44,468 nucleotides of DNA from Pseudorhizobium endolithicum (lineage in GTDB: Bacteria > Pseudomonadota > Alphaproteobacteria > Rhizobiales > Rhizobiaceae): contig NZ_CABFWF030000011.1 of NCBI RefSeq assembly GCF_902153245.2, positions 129,959 through 174,426 of the forward strand. Reading direction: 5' to 3'. Position 1 is the stretch's first letter, and each line of letters opens with the position of its first letter. Below, one piece after another: positions 8,342 through 17,599 of the stretch. The notes beneath the pieces were generated by a model. It was not told the DNA's origin, searched no databases, and was given only the letters and a program-made list of their open reading frames with translations. Made by a program: the position numbers and the translations under genes.

Positions 8342-9151
8342 TCAGCCCTTTCGCTCGATGATGACTTTCTTCCGGTGCCAACCGCTGCCGGACAGCAGGA
8401 TGGCCCTGTCGATCGCATAGTCGGCGATCATCATGTCCCCGTTCATCCGATAGTTGACGATGCGGTTTTCTCCGCCGGAAATCACGAACAGTACCGGCGC
8501 GTCCTGACTGGAGATCGACTGTGGAAACTGGATGAAGGTCTGCACACCGTCGGAATAGACCCGCGTCGGTTTCCACGGTGCTCTCCCCCGAAGCGAATAG
8601 GAGAAGTTGGGCCGACCGGCCGCTGTGCGGGCATGGCCCCCAGCCTGCAGCCGCGCGCTGATGTTGCTGATCCGGGCCGAGATATCTGACGGGTAATCAA
8701 ATCCGATGCGAGCCATATACTGGCTTGCATGAGACTTGAGCTGGATGTGATAGGTGCGACGAGACGTGGTCACCACCATCGAGGTCGCCAGCGAGGGCTC
8801 GGCCGGCTTGACGATCAGATGGACCGCTTGGCGGGCGGTGGCGCCGGATGTCGCAGCTTCCACCTTCCAGCGGACGCTGTCGCCGACCAGAACGTCGCGG
8901 ACCTCTTCCCCCGGCTCCAGCTCAATATCACAGACCTGAAGGGGCGCACAGACGACGGACGGCTGCGTTGCTCCGAACAGGAACACCACCTTGCCGTCCG
9001 GTCCCGTCGTCATCACGCCCGGCTTGGTTCGCCACTGGCCGGATAGTGCAGTCCCCTTTAGCTCATTGGCCGTCATGTCCTGTGCGTTTGCACCGATTGC
9101 AAGCGCAAGGACAATCATGCAAGCGCCTGCCGTCATTCCCGTTCTGCCCAT
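8342..9151 (-). CDS. trbG: conjugal transfer protein TrbG (VirB9-like)
   Basis: 269 residues with a cleavable signal peptide (about 1-23; ends ANAQD) and VirB9/CagX-type beta domains: [25 protein letters not shown] near 58-82, TYHIQLKSH in the middle, and the C-terminal [13 protein letters not shown] plus [18 protein letters not shown]. VirB9-type proteins form the outer-membrane ring of the T4SS core with the VirB7 and VirB10 equivalents. It lies 12 nt after trbF and 3 nt before trbH. Confidence 0.94.
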   Translation of the reverse strand: MGRTGMTAGACMIVLALAIGANAQDMTANELKGTALSGQWRTKPGVMTTGPDGKVVFLFGATQPSVVCAPLQVCDIELEPGEEVRDVLVGDSVRWKVEAATSGATARQAVHLIVKPAEPSLATSMVVTTSRRTYHIQLKSHASQYMARIGFDYPSDISARISNISARLQAGGHARTAAGRPNFSYSLRGRAPWKPTRVYSDGVQTFIQFPQSISSQDAPVLFVISGGENRIVNYRMNGDMMIADYAIDRAILLSGSGWHRKKVIIERKG

Positions 9152-9163
9152 CTGATGGCCTCC

Positions 9164-9832
9164 CTATAGCTGTGCCGTCCAGTCGAAATCTCGAACGTAA
9201 AGTCCGATCGGATTGAGCCGGATCGTCGCCTCGTCTTGCGGTGTGGTCAGAGCCACCGTCGCGATCGCCCGAAACCTGCGGGTCCCGATCTGCTTGCCCT
9301 TGCGGTCGCGTTCGTACTCGGTCCAGTCGATCTGGTAGGTCTGCTTCGACAGCGAGACGATATTGCTGACTTCAATAGCAACCGTTGCGATCCTGGCTTT
9401 TTCGAATGGGGAATCGCCGCGAAACCAGGCGTTGATCTTCTCCGTCGAAGGATCGGCGGCACGAAGAAACGCATAGGTCCTGTCAATGTGCTGCTTCTGT
9501 ACCACCGCGTCGGGGGTGACCGAACGGAAGCTGGTGATGAAGCTTCCTAGCGTGGCGCGCACGACCCGCTCGTCGGCATAATCGATCTGCTCGGGATAGC
9601 CGGCGGCGACGGCAGTCCCAAGCTTGTCGACCTCGACGATATAGGGCACCAGCTTGACCTGCAGGCTAAGATAGAGCGCAAAGCCAAAGCCGATGACTGC
9701 CATGGCGAGGGAGAGAATGCCGACGATCTGCCAGGCTGCAGCCGCTCTCACATAAGATCCATAGCGTTCGGTCCATTCCTGGCGCGCGGCAAGATAAGGG
9801 TTTTCAGGGGCACGTTCGTGGCCATGGCTCAA
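9164..9832 (-). CDS. trbF: conjugal transfer protein TrbF (VirB8-like)
   Basis: 222 residues: a cytoplasmic [15 protein letters not shown] motif (about 11-25), one membrane segment (about 35-58) and a periplasmic VirB8/NTF2-like domain ending in the conserved [12 protein letters not shown]. VirB8-type proteins nucleate the inner-membrane complex. The start appears to be TTG at 9832, preceded by AAAGGTGA; an ATG slightly downstream is in another frame, so the rare start is supported. It follows trbL by 19 nt. Confidence 0.93.
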   Translation of the reverse strand: MSHGHERAPENPYLAARQEWTERYGSYVRAAAAWQIVGILSLAMAVIGFGFALYLSLQVKLVPYIVEVDKLGTAVAAGYPEQIDYADERVVRATLGSFITSFRSVTPDAVVQKQHIDRTYAFLRAADPSTEKINAWFRGDSPFEKARIATVAIEVSNIVSLSKQTYQIDWTEYERDRKGKQIGTRRFRAIATVALTTPQDEATIRLNPIGLYVRDFDWTAQL

Positions 9833-9851
9833 TCACCTTTGCGCCTGTTGT

Positions 9852-11033
9852 TCACTCTTTGCGTTCGGGGAGGGATGGTCGGCGATCATGGTTGCCGCGG
9901 GCTTCGTCAAGCTTGGCATTGGCCAGCCCTAGAATTGATCCCGCATAGGCACCCGGCGACCCGATTGCCTTATCCTTTGCGGAACTGCCGGCGGCCCTGC
10001 CTACCGAAGCCAATCCGGCGCCGATGCCTCGCAAAGCCGCACCTGGAAGGCTCGACCCAGCCGCGGTTGCAGACCGGCCTGCCGCAAGGCCGATGCCTGC
10101 CCCACCTGCGGCAAGGAAGCCTGCACCTGTGGCGAAGGACGCTGCCTGGCCACCGTGCCGGATAGTCTCCATGCCGTTGGTCACCGAGGCTCCCTGGACG
10201 ACACCCTGGAGGATGCTCGGCACGTAGACGGAAATCAGGAAAACCACGACGGCAATGCCGGCAATGGCCAGGGCAGTCTGGAATTCGTCGCCGACCTGTG
10301 GCTCATCGGCCAGACCGATGAGCACTTCCGACCCGATGCGGGAGATCATGACCAGAGCCATGAGCTTCATGCCGACCGAGAAGGCATAGACCAGGTAGCG
10401 GACTGCGAAATCCTTGGTATAGGACGATCCACCAAGGCCGAGCATGATCATTCCCGCCAGCAGGCCGAGATACATCTCGACCATGACCGAGACGAAGATT
10501 GCCGCCACGAGCGAAAAGGAGACGACCACGATTACCATGGCGAAGGCAGCCGAGATCGCTAGCGCATTGTCCTCGAACAGACCGAACTCGATCTTCTCGG
10601 ACATTTTGGTCGCAACGCTGAGGCCGGCATTGAAGACGTCTGCCGGTGAGGCGGCACCGCCACCAGCACCAATCTGAAAGAGGCTATCGACGATCGCCTT
10701 GGCGAATTCGGGTCCTTGCGAAAGGACGAAGGCAAAGAAGCCGACGAACATGACACGCCGCACAAGTTCAGCAAACCAGCCGTCAAGGGTTGCCGCCTGA
10801 AGAGCGAGCCATACCGCAGCGATCCCGATCTCGATGGTCGCAAGAATCCAGAACAGCGACTTGGCTGCCTCCATGACCGCGGCTTCCCAACCTTTGGCGG
10901 AGGCCGCAAGCTGGTTTTGAAGCGATGTCAGGACGGAGCCGTCCTGGGCCCAGCTGGATCGTGCAGCCAAAGCAACCGAGATGAAGACGGAGATAGCGAG
11001 TAGACGGCCAAGAAATCGTTGACTGAGGAACAT
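9852..11033 (-). CDS. trbL: conjugal transfer protein TrbL (VirB6-like)
   Basis: About 393 residues from the ATG at 11033. There is an N-terminal signal/hydrophobic region, then at least five membrane segments between about 50 and 290 (for example AFAMVIVVVSFSLVAAIFVSV and IAVVVFLISVYVPSIL), a Gly/Ala-rich stretch and a charged hydrophilic tail. This is the TrbL/VirB6 polytopic inner-membrane channel component. It starts 4 nt after trbJ ends, leaving no room for trbK, which lies here in Ti-type operons. Confidence 0.93.
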   Translation of the reverse strand: MFLSQRFLGRLLAISVFISVALAARSSWAQDGSVLTSLQNQLAASAKGWEAAVMEAAKSLFWILATIEIGIAAVWLALQAATLDGWFAELVRRVMFVGFFAFVLSQGPEFAKAIVDSLFQIGAGGGAASPADVFNAGLSVATKMSEKIEFGLFEDNALAISAAFAMVIVVVSFSLVAAIFVSVMVEMYLGLLAGMIMLGLGGSSYTKDFAVRYLVYAFSVGMKLMALVMISRIGSEVLIGLADEPQVGDEFQTALAIAGIAVVVFLISVYVPSILQGVVQGASVTNGMETIRHGGQAASFATGAGFLAAGGAGIGLAAGRSATAAGSSLPGAALRGIGAGLASVGRAAGSSAKDKAIGSPGAYAGSILGLANAKLDEARGNHDRRPSLPERKE

Positions 11034-11037
11034 GGCT

Positions 11038-11847
11038 TCACCATTCCACTGCCATCTTCTGGCCGCCCGACGTTGGGTAGTTTCGGGACGTGGCAAAGAA
11101 CCTCTCCCGCCGCGCCTGAGCCAGATCCTTCTCGGTCTGCTCGCTCTGAAGCCAGGTTCCCATCATCGTCATCTGCTGCGAGAAAAGGCCGCGGAGCTTC
11201 TGCATTTGCGCGACCTGCTGTGCCGCGATCTGGTGGCCGACTTGCAACGCCTTCATCTGGCCGTCAGCAGTTTCCGACATGGAGCGTAAGGACGAGAGTG
11301 TAGCCTCCTCGCTGTCAAACTGCCGGGACGTAAGTCCTGCGGCCTTCAGCGCCGCGGCAATGGTTTCGCGGTTCGTGTCTGACCAGAGTTGATAGGTCGA
11401 AGAGAAGCTCTCCTCGCCGGCACGGTCGGCCTTCAGCTTGGAATAGCTGGCAAAGCGCTGCTGCAGCACGTCATCGGCATTGCCGAGCGAGAAGGCGATG
11501 CTTTGCCCCTGCTGAACGATCCCGCGGAGATGATCGAGATCGCGCTCCACCTGTCCCCACATATGCCTGGGAAGGGTTGCAGTGTTCTGAAGCATGTTCT
11601 GGTAGATGTTGAGCTGCGTCTCGATCTGTTGCGCGAGCTGGCTGATCTGGGTGAGCTGGTGCTGGATCTGCTGACCGGACCTGCCGACGAGGGTGACGAG
11701 TTCACCATTGTTGAGCAGTTGCGTCCACTCCGTCGCCGCACCCGTCGCTGTGCCCGCCACCCCCGGTGCTGCCGGGGCGGTCAGGAAAGCGACTGCGGCC
11801 ATTGCCGTCAGCAGCCTGCTTGAGGTTGAGCAGTGATACAGCATCAT
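11038..11847 (-). CDS. trbJ: conjugal transfer protein TrbJ (VirB5-like)
   Basis: About 269 residues from the ATG at 11847 (second ATG directly after). A signal peptide (about 1-32, ending PGVAG) is followed by a long alpha-helical, Gln-rich secreted domain (QQIQHQLTQISQLAQQIETQ, then NIYQNMLQNT) typical of TrbJ/VirB5 minor pilus proteins. The start lies inside the trbE frame, overlapping it by about 146 nt. It is followed directly by trbL. Confidence 0.9.
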   Translation of the reverse strand: MMLYHCSTSSRLLTAMAAVAFLTAPAAPGVAGTATGAATEWTQLLNNGELVTLVGRSGQQIQHQLTQISQLAQQIETQLNIYQNMLQNTATLPRHMWGQVERDLDHLRGIVQQGQSIAFSLGNADDVLQQRFASYSKLKADRAGEESFSSTYQLWSDTNRETIAAALKAAGLTSRQFDSEEATLSSLRSMSETADGQMKALQVGHQIAAQQVAQMQKLRGLFSQQMTMMGTWLQSEQTEKDLAQARRERFFATSRNYPTSGGQKMAVEW

Positions 11848-14272
11848 GAATTCCCCGCATATGAAGCCAGTGCACGGGCCAGTCCTGACCATGTTTGCAG
11901 TAGAGTGAGCGGATGCGCTTCAGGTTCTCCCGGTCCGACACGCCGACGAAGCTGAGGGCAACCGGGCCAAGCGCCAAGTCGAAGAGGCGTCGGCCTTCTG
12001 GCGTCGCGATATAATAGTCCCGCTTGGGGACAGCGCCTGAAACGATCTCGATCTGTCGCTCATTGAAGCCGATCCGTTCATAGAACTCACGCGTTCCAGG
12101 CTCGCGGGCAGCGCCGTTGGGGAGGCAGATCTTCGTTGGGCAAGATTCCTTCAGGACGTCGATAATCCCCGAGCGCTCGGCGTCGGAAATCGACTGGGTG
12201 GCCAGCAACACGGCACAGTTTGCCTTGCGTAGAACCTTGAGCCACTCCCGGATCTTGGTCCGGAACACCGGGTGAGCGAGCATCAACCAGGCCTCGTCGA
12301 GCACGATCAGGCTCGGCGAGCCGTCAAGACGCTTCTCGATCCGCCGGAAGAGATAGGTGAGGACCGGCACGACATTACGCTCGCCCATGTTCATGAGGTG
12401 GTCGAGCTCGAAGGTCTGGAAACTGCCAAGCCTCAGTCCATCCTCCTCTGCATCGAGGAGATGGCCCATGGGCCCGTCCACGGTATAGGGATGCAAAGCG
12501 TCCTTGATCGCACGCATCTGAACACCGCTCACGAAATCGGACAGTGACCGACCGGCCGCACTTGCCATGAGCGCTATCTGACGCGAAATTGCGTTGCGAT
12601 GATCGGGCGTGACGGTAACGCCCTGCAGCGCGACCAGCATCTCGATCCATTCGGCCGCCCATGCCCGGTCAGCCTCGCCGTCGATATCCGATAGCGGGCA
12701 GAAAGCGAGTGCCGGGCGAGGCATTTCGCCCTCCCCCCCGATCTCGTAGTGATCTCCACCGACCGCAAGCGTCAGCGGCAGGAGCGATCCTCCCTTATCG
12801 AAGGCAAATATCTGTGCGCCCGGGTAACGTCGGAACTGTGCGGCGATGAGCGCAAGAAGCGTCGATTTTCCAGAGCCGGTTGGCCCGAACACCAGGCAGT
12901 GCCCGACGTCATCGACGTGAAGGTTCAGCCGGAATGGGGTCGAACCGCTGGCAACCTGCATCAGCGGCGGAGAGCCAGCCGGGTAGAAGGGGCATGGGGC
13001 GAAGCCGTTCCCCGACCAGACAGTGTTGAGGGGGATGAGATCGGCAAGATTGGCCGTGTGAATAAGTGGTTCGCGGACATTGCAGTACCAGTTGCCCGGC
13101 AAGCTGCCGAGATAGGCGTCCGTGGCGTTGAGGGTCTCGATTCTTGCCCCAAAGCCTTCGGCCTGGATCAGGCGGCGGATCGCTTCTGCCCGTTCCAGTA
13201 GTGCGTCGCGATCATCATCGAAAAGGATGATCACGGGTGTGTAGTATCCGTAGGCCACGAGCTGCGACGAAGCCTGCGCGATCGCGTCCTCAGTCTCGGC
13301 AACCATGGTCATCGCGTCCTGGTCGACGGAGCGGCTCTGCGTCTGGAACAACTGGTCGAAGAATGGCCGGACCTTCTGCTGCCATTTCTTGCGCGTCCGC
13401 TCCAGCCTTTGACGAGCCTCTTCTGCATCCAGAAAGATGAAGCGAGACGACCAGCGATAGCTAAAAGGCATCACGTCCAGACTGTTCAGGATTCCGGGCC
13501 AGCTCTCTGCCGGCAGTCCGTCGATGGCGACAACGCCGATGAAACGGTTTTCAACCCGTGGTGTCAGTCCATGCTCGAGTTCGGCCGTCACCAGCCAGTC
13601 AAGATACATGGGCGTGTCGGGAAGCCGTATAGGATGGTTCTCGCCGGAGATGCAGAAGCGTACGAACTGAAGCAGTTCGTCATAGCGAGCCACACGCTCC
13701 CCTCCCCTCTCGAATACTTCCCTGGTCTCCATACGCCGGATCGAAACGACGTTTGCCAAATACTGCTCGATCTCGCGAACAGCATTCTGGAAGACGAGCA
13801 GAACCGTGTCGGCATAGGTCTTCTTGCGGCTTCCTTCGTCGGAATAGACGTATTTGCGCAAAGCGGACTTCCTGGCTTCCGGCGGGCGAAAGGTCAGGAT
13901 GAGTGCATGCCGGCTCTCGAAATGGTGCCGTTCGCGCGAAAAGAAGATGCGTCGCTCCTCGTCGATCGCTCGGGTTACCGGATCGGGAAAATGGCAGCTT
14001 TCAGTTGAGGGATAGTCGAGGGCGCGGATGCGCACGGCCTCGACCTGCAGCATCCAGCCGGTTCCGAGCCGCGACAGGATGGCGTTGATCTGGCGCGAGA
14101 GCTCGTTGCGCTCTGTCTCCGTGGCACTGTCGCAATCCGGACCGGCAAAATACCAGCCTGCCATCAGGCTCGCGTCCTTCAAGAGCAGCACGCCGTTGTC
14201 CACGAGACCTGCATAGGGAACCAGATCAGCGAAGGAGGGCCCCGTGTGGCGGAATGTCTTCAGAGTGACCAT
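11702..14272 (-). CDS. trbE: conjugal transfer ATPase TrbE (VirB4-like)
   Basis: 856 residues. An N-terminal CagE/TrbE/VirB4 domain (about 1-420) leads into a P-loop ATPase: Walker A GPTGSGKST at about 461 and Walker B SLIVLDEAW at about 650, then the LLATQSISD motif. VirB4-type ATPases power pilus assembly and substrate transfer at the inner membrane. The last 45 or so residues, after LHMRGIHDAVS, are Gly/Asp-rich and lie over trbJ, so they look like readthrough past the usual C-terminus. An 9-nt gap separates it from trbD. Confidence 0.94.
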   Translation of the reverse strand: MVTLKTFRHTGPSFADLVPYAGLVDNGVLLLKDASLMAGWYFAGPDCDSATETERNELSRQINAILSRLGTGWMLQVEAVRIRALDYPSTESCHFPDPVTRAIDEERRIFFSRERHHFESRHALILTFRPPEARKSALRKYVYSDEGSRKKTYADTVLLVFQNAVREIEQYLANVVSIRRMETREVFERGGERVARYDELLQFVRFCISGENHPIRLPDTPMYLDWLVTAELEHGLTPRVENRFIGVVAIDGLPAESWPGILNSLDVMPFSYRWSSRFIFLDAEEARQRLERTRKKWQQKVRPFFDQLFQTQSRSVDQDAMTMVAETEDAIAQASSQLVAYGYYTPVIILFDDDRDALLERAEAIRRLIQAEGFGARIETLNATDAYLGSLPGNWYCNVREPLIHTANLADLIPLNTVWSGNGFAPCPFYPAGSPPLMQVASGSTPFRLNLHVDDVGHCLVFGPTGSGKSTLLALIAAQFRRYPGAQIFAFDKGGSLLPLTLAVGGDHYEIGGEGEMPRPALAFCPLSDIDGEADRAWAAEWIEMLVALQGVTVTPDHRNAISRQIALMASAAGRSLSDFVSGVQMRAIKDALHPYTVDGPMGHLLDAEEDGLRLGSFQTFELDHLMNMGERNVVPVLTYLFRRIEKRLDGSPSLIVLDEAWLMLAHPVFRTKIREWLKVLRKANCAVLLATQSISDAERSGIIDVLKESCPTKICLPNGAAREPGTREFYERIGFNERQIEIVSGAVPKRDYYIATPEGRRLFDLALGPVALSFVGVSDRENLKRIRSLYCKHGQDWPVHWLHMRGIHDAVSLLNLKQAADGNGRSRFPDRPGSTGGGGHSDGCGDGVDATAQQW

Positions 14273-14281
14273 GCCAGACCC

Positions 14282-14581
14282 TCAATACCTGCGCCACGGT
14301 GTTGGGGTGGCCCTGTAATATGACCTGTAGGAAATGTGCCGGAGATAAACCTTGCGCATCAGAGGGTCGGACTTCGCCATCATGCGAAGAAACCCGACGA
14401 TCAAAAGCCAGACGGCGATTCCGATCAGCGCCGAATAGATGGTTAGCACCACGAAGATCAGGATCGTCGCGACAAGACCCGTAAGGAGAACCAGCTCCCG
14501 ATCAGCGCCGAGCAACAGGTTTGGGCGCGAAAGAGCCCGCTGGATCCGGTGGCGCTGCAGCCCCTGCATGACCTCAGCCAC
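14282..14581 (-). CDS. trbD: conjugal transfer protein TrbD (VirB3-like)
   Basis: 99 residues from GTG at 14581, the size usual for TrbD. The N-terminal [21 protein letters not shown] is the VirB3/TrbD signature, followed by paired hydrophobic segments (about 32-70). The GTG is chosen because AAGGGGAGG lies just upstream and it gives the standard 8-nt overlap with trbC; longer upstream versions read through trbC in another frame. VirB3-type proteins are small inner-membrane partners of VirB4. Confidence 0.88.
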   Translation of the reverse strand: MAEVMQGLQRHRIQRALSRPNLLLGADRELVLLTGLVATILIFVVLTIYSALIGIAVWLLIVGFLRMMAKSDPLMRKVYLRHISYRSYYRATPTPWRRY

Positions 14582-14957
14582 GAGCCCCCTCCCCTTCCCT
14601 CGCACGCCAGTCGGATGACGTCGTTGGGTCCACGGGCCCGATCGACGCTCCCGTCGCGCCGAAGAGGCCGACAATGCTCGTGGCTCCCAGAAGGATGCCG
14701 GCGACGAGGACGATATACATGAGCCGTCGCGCGAAATCGTTGAGCTCGCCGCCGAAGATCAGCATGCCGCCGGCAATCGCTACCGCCGCCAGCGCGATGG
14801 CGCCCGCAACTGGACCGGTGATGGATTCCTGGATCTGCTGCAGCGGTGCCTCCCATGGAAGGCCTCCGCCGGTGCTTGCAAGGGCTGGTCCGCAAAGGGC
14901 AAACGCAAGGGGGATTGCAAGCAGCGCACCTGCGAGGTTCGGCTTCCTACGCACCAT
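14574..14957 (-). CDS. trbC: conjugal transfer pilin TrbC (VirB2-like)
   Basis: 127 residues from the ATG at 14957, overlapping trbB by 11 nt. A long signal peptide (about 1-30, ending ALAST) precedes the pilin core with two hydrophobic helices ([21 protein letters not shown] and [20 protein letters not shown]). This is the P-type T-pilus subunit, which in relatives is trimmed and cyclised. Upstream in-frame codons belong to the trbB region and are not used. Confidence 0.92.
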   Translation of the reverse strand: MVRRKPNLAGALLAIPLAFALCGPALASTGGGLPWEAPLQQIQESITGPVAGAIALAAVAIAGGMLIFGGELNDFARRLMYIVLVAGILLGATSIVGLFGATGASIGPVDPTTSSDWRAREGEGARG

Positions 14958-16044
14958 CGCCGGCCTCCTGTGCCTGTCTGACCTGAAGGGGAAGGACGTC
15001 GTATTGTCCGTCGCGGTAGCGTTCCACCCGAAGGATGTCGCAGACCCTGCGCCCGTGGGCGCTCCGCTCGATGGAGATGATAAGATCAACTGCTTCCCCG
15101 ATCACCTCGCGCATCGGCTGCTGGCTGACTTCCGAAGTCAATTGCTCGAGGCGGCGGAGCGTGGACATGGCCGTGTTCGCGTGAAGGGTGGCCAGGCCTC
15201 CGGGATGCCCCGTATTCCACGCCTTCAGCAGCGTCAGTGCTGCCCCGTCGCGGACTTCTCCAACGACAATCCTATCCGGCCGCAAGCGCATCGTGCTTTT
15301 CAGGAGCCGAGCCATGTCTACCCTGTCGCTGGTGTGGAGAATGAGCGTGTTGTCGGCCAGGCATTGCAGTTCTGCGGTATCTTCGAGGATCACGAGCCGA
15401 TCCTGTGGCGCCGTCGCTGCAATCTCCGCGAGGACGGCATTGGCGAGCGTAGTTTTGCCGGATCCGGTCCCACCGGAGATGATGATGTTGAGCCTCGACG
15501 AAATCGCGCTGCGGATCGTGTCGGCCTGATGCTGTGCCATCGCACCTGAGCGCACATAGTCATCGAGCGGGATGACCTGCGAGGCGCGCCGGCGGATGGT
15601 GAAGGAGGGTTTGGTCACCACCGGTGGCAGCAGGCCCTCGAAGCGGTGGCCGCCGATTGGCAGCTCTCCGGAGATGATCGGCTGGTTGAGGTCGATCTGG
15701 GTCTTAAGCGCGTGGGCAACGGCCCCGATCACCAGTTCCGCAGCGGCCGTGGGCATCTCGCCGGCGAGCGCCATCCCCAGGCCCAACCTTTCGATGAAGA
15801 GCTTTCCGTCGGGATTGAGCATGATCTCCACCACGCATGGGTCCTCCAGCGCCGTGCAAAGTCGATCACCGAGTGCCTCTTGGAGCTTACGGATAAGCCG
15901 CGGGTGAGAGCGGGGTTGGGTCTCGGCCTCGGTCGTCCCTGCTCTGGATAGGTCGGTTGACCTCGGGAGGCCGCTTGCAGCTTCTGCCGGCTTTGCCTGG
16001 ATTGGCCCTTCCCGATGGTTCATCAGCGATAGGATCTGCGTCAT
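14947..16044 (-). CDS. trbB: conjugal transfer ATPase TrbB (VirB11-like)
   Basis: About 365 residues; ATG at 16044 with GGGGGAA upstream. The secretion ATPase domain shows Walker [11 protein letters not shown] at about 190, an Asp box (VILEDTAEL), Walker B ([10 protein letters not shown]) and a His box (GGLATLHAN). VirB11-type hexamers drive pilus assembly and substrate switching. It is the first gene of the trb operon, directly divergent from repA; in Ti plasmids the LuxI-type traI precedes trbB, but no such gene is present here. Confidence 0.95.
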   Translation of the reverse strand: MTQILSLMNHREGPIQAKPAEAASGLPRSTDLSRAGTTEAETQPRSHPRLIRKLQEALGDRLCTALEDPCVVEIMLNPDGKLFIERLGLGMALAGEMPTAAAELVIGAVAHALKTQIDLNQPIISGELPIGGHRFEGLLPPVVTKPSFTIRRRASQVIPLDDYVRSGAMAQHQADTIRSAISSRLNIIISGGTGSGKTTLANAVLAEIAATAPQDRLVILEDTAELQCLADNTLILHTSDRVDMARLLKSTMRLRPDRIVVGEVRDGAALTLLKAWNTGHPGGLATLHANTAMSTLRRLEQLTSEVSQQPMREVIGEAVDLIISIERSAHGRRVCDILRVERYRDGQYDVLPLQVRQAQEAGDGA

Positions 16045-16134
16045 CAAGTTCCCCCGTCGTGCTCGGCAAAAAAACCATCACAAATAGGCCGGCAGGTGGA
16101 GCTGTATGATTCTGCAGGAAAGGCTTGGATGCCG

Positions 16135-16158
16135 CTGCAGGTGCCGAGGGACCTGCAG
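16135..16158. promoter_or_regulatory. inverted repeat in the trbB-repA divergent promoter region
   Basis: CTGCAGGT and ACCTGCAG form a perfect 8-bp inverted repeat around an 8-bp spacer. A further CTGCAGG half-site is at about 16112-16118. It lies in the 330-bp region that must hold both the trb and rep promoters, so it is a good operator candidate for a replication, partition or transfer regulator. It does not match the classical tra box. Confidence 0.4.
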
Positions 16159-16372
16159 AACCTGAAGGATTCACCGGAGAACAATGAATGACCGGCTTTC
16201 CCGCGACATGTGTTAAGTCTCTGAAAGGGAAAGGATATCGCTGAGACCGCGGCGAGCGGGCTGAAGGCCGCTAATTCTTTGTTAACCCTAACCTTCTGGA
16301 CCTCTTGGGAGAATCGTGTTCTACCTTTGGCGGGCAATAGCCGGTAAACCGGCGGAAAGCCGCCAAGAGGAA

Positions 16373-17599
16373 ATGATGGCGATAGCGCACCGGTCAGAAA
16401 CGATTGTCGGAACAAAGGAAGACGCCGGCGCAAAGATACTGCGCCATGCGGGCCTTTTGTCCGGCCAATTGCAGCAGCTTAGGACGCGCATGTATCCGCC
16501 GAAGTCGGAAAAGTCCCTGCGGCCTTTTCTGACGAGCGAAGTCTCCAAGCTCACCTCCATACCCGATTCGACGCTGAAGCTCATGTCGACGGAAGGCCGT
16601 GGGCCGGTCCCAAGTCGGCTTGAGAACAACCATCGGGTCTATACGCTTTCCCAGATAAACGAACTGCGTGAGCTATTTGCCGCGCAGAAGCCGGCAGAGG
16701 CCCTGCGGTTCCTGCCTCGCCGTCGCCACGGCGAACACCTCCAGGTGCTGGCGATTGCCAACTTCAAGGGTGGTAGCGCCAAGACGACGACATGCGTGCA
16801 TCTCTGCCATTATCTAGCCCTGCATGGATACCGCGTCCTGGCTCTGGACCTTGACCCGCAGGCGTCGCTCTCGGCGTTGTTCGGTGCTCAGCCGGAGGTC
16901 GATGTCGGTTCAAACGAAACCATCTATGCCGCCCTTCGCTATGATGAGGCTGAACGCCGGCCGATCCGTGACATCATCCGCAAGACCTATTTCGATGGGA
17001 TCGACCTGATTCCGGGCAATCTCGAAGTGATGGAATATGAACACGAGACCCCTCGCATCCTGGCAAGCAAGCAGGATGCGGGTGCAATCTTCTTCGAGCG
17101 GCTGAAGCTGGCACTCCAGGACGTCGAAAGCGATTATGACGTCGTTGTTCTCGACACGCCCCCGTCGCTCGGCTTCCTGACACTGAGCGCGATCTATGCT
17201 GCAACGAGCATGATCATCACGGTGCACCCGGCCATGCTGGACGTGGCATCGATGAGCCAGTTCCTCCTCATGATGGGTGACCTGATCAGCGTCCTGAACG
17301 AAACGGGAGCCCAGCTGGATCAGGACTTCATCCGGTATCTTGTGACGAGACATGATCCCAATGATGCGCCGCAGTCGCAGGTGGTGGCGATGCTGCGCCA
17401 CCTCTTCGGGACGGACGTGCTTCTGCCGACGGCGATCGAAAGCACCGCCGTCGAGGCAGCGGGCCTTGCCAAGCGCTCGATCTACGAGCTCGAGATGGGG
17501 CAGATTGGCCGCGAAACACACAAACGCGCCCGCGAAGCCGTGGATGCTGTGAACGAGGCGATCATTCGCCTCATCAATGACAGTTGGGGGCGGACATGA
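16373..17599 (+). CDS. repA: plasmid partitioning ATPase RepA (ParA family)
   Basis: About 408 residues from ATG at 16373 (AAGAGG upstream; a second ATG follows directly). It has a RepA-type N-terminal DNA-binding region (about 35-100; SKLTSIPDSTLKLMSTEG), the deviant Walker A FKGGSAKTTT at about 136, and Walker motifs VLALDLDPQASLS and VVVLDTPPSLG. RepA segregates the plasmid with RepB and represses the rep operon. It overlaps repB by 4 nt (ATGA). It is divergent from trbB. Confidence 0.96.
   Translation: MMAIAHRSETIVGTKEDAGAKILRHAGLLSGQLQQLRTRMYPPKSEKSLRPFLTSEVSKLTSIPDSTLKLMSTEGRGPVPSRLENNHRVYTLSQINELRELFAAQKPAEALRFLPRRRHGEHLQVLAIANFKGGSAKTTTCVHLCHYLALHGYRVLALDLDPQASLSALFGAQPEVDVGSNETIYAALRYDEAERRPIRDIIRKTYFDGIDLIPGNLEVMEYEHETPRILASKQDAGAIFFERLKLALQDVESDYDVVVLDTPPSLGFLTLSAIYAATSMIITVHPAMLDVASMSQFLLMMGDLISVLNETGAQLDQDFIRYLVTRHDPNDAPQSQVVAMLRHLFGTDVLLPTAIESTAVEAAGLAKRSIYELEMGQIGRETHKRAREAVDAVNEAIIRLINDSWGRT

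Noticed and set aside
16048..16372. A classical tra box for a TraR-type activator upstream of trbB
   Set aside because: No sequence close to the 18-bp tra-box palindrome (ATGTGCAGATCTGCACAT style) was found; the inverted repeat present there has different arms and orientation.
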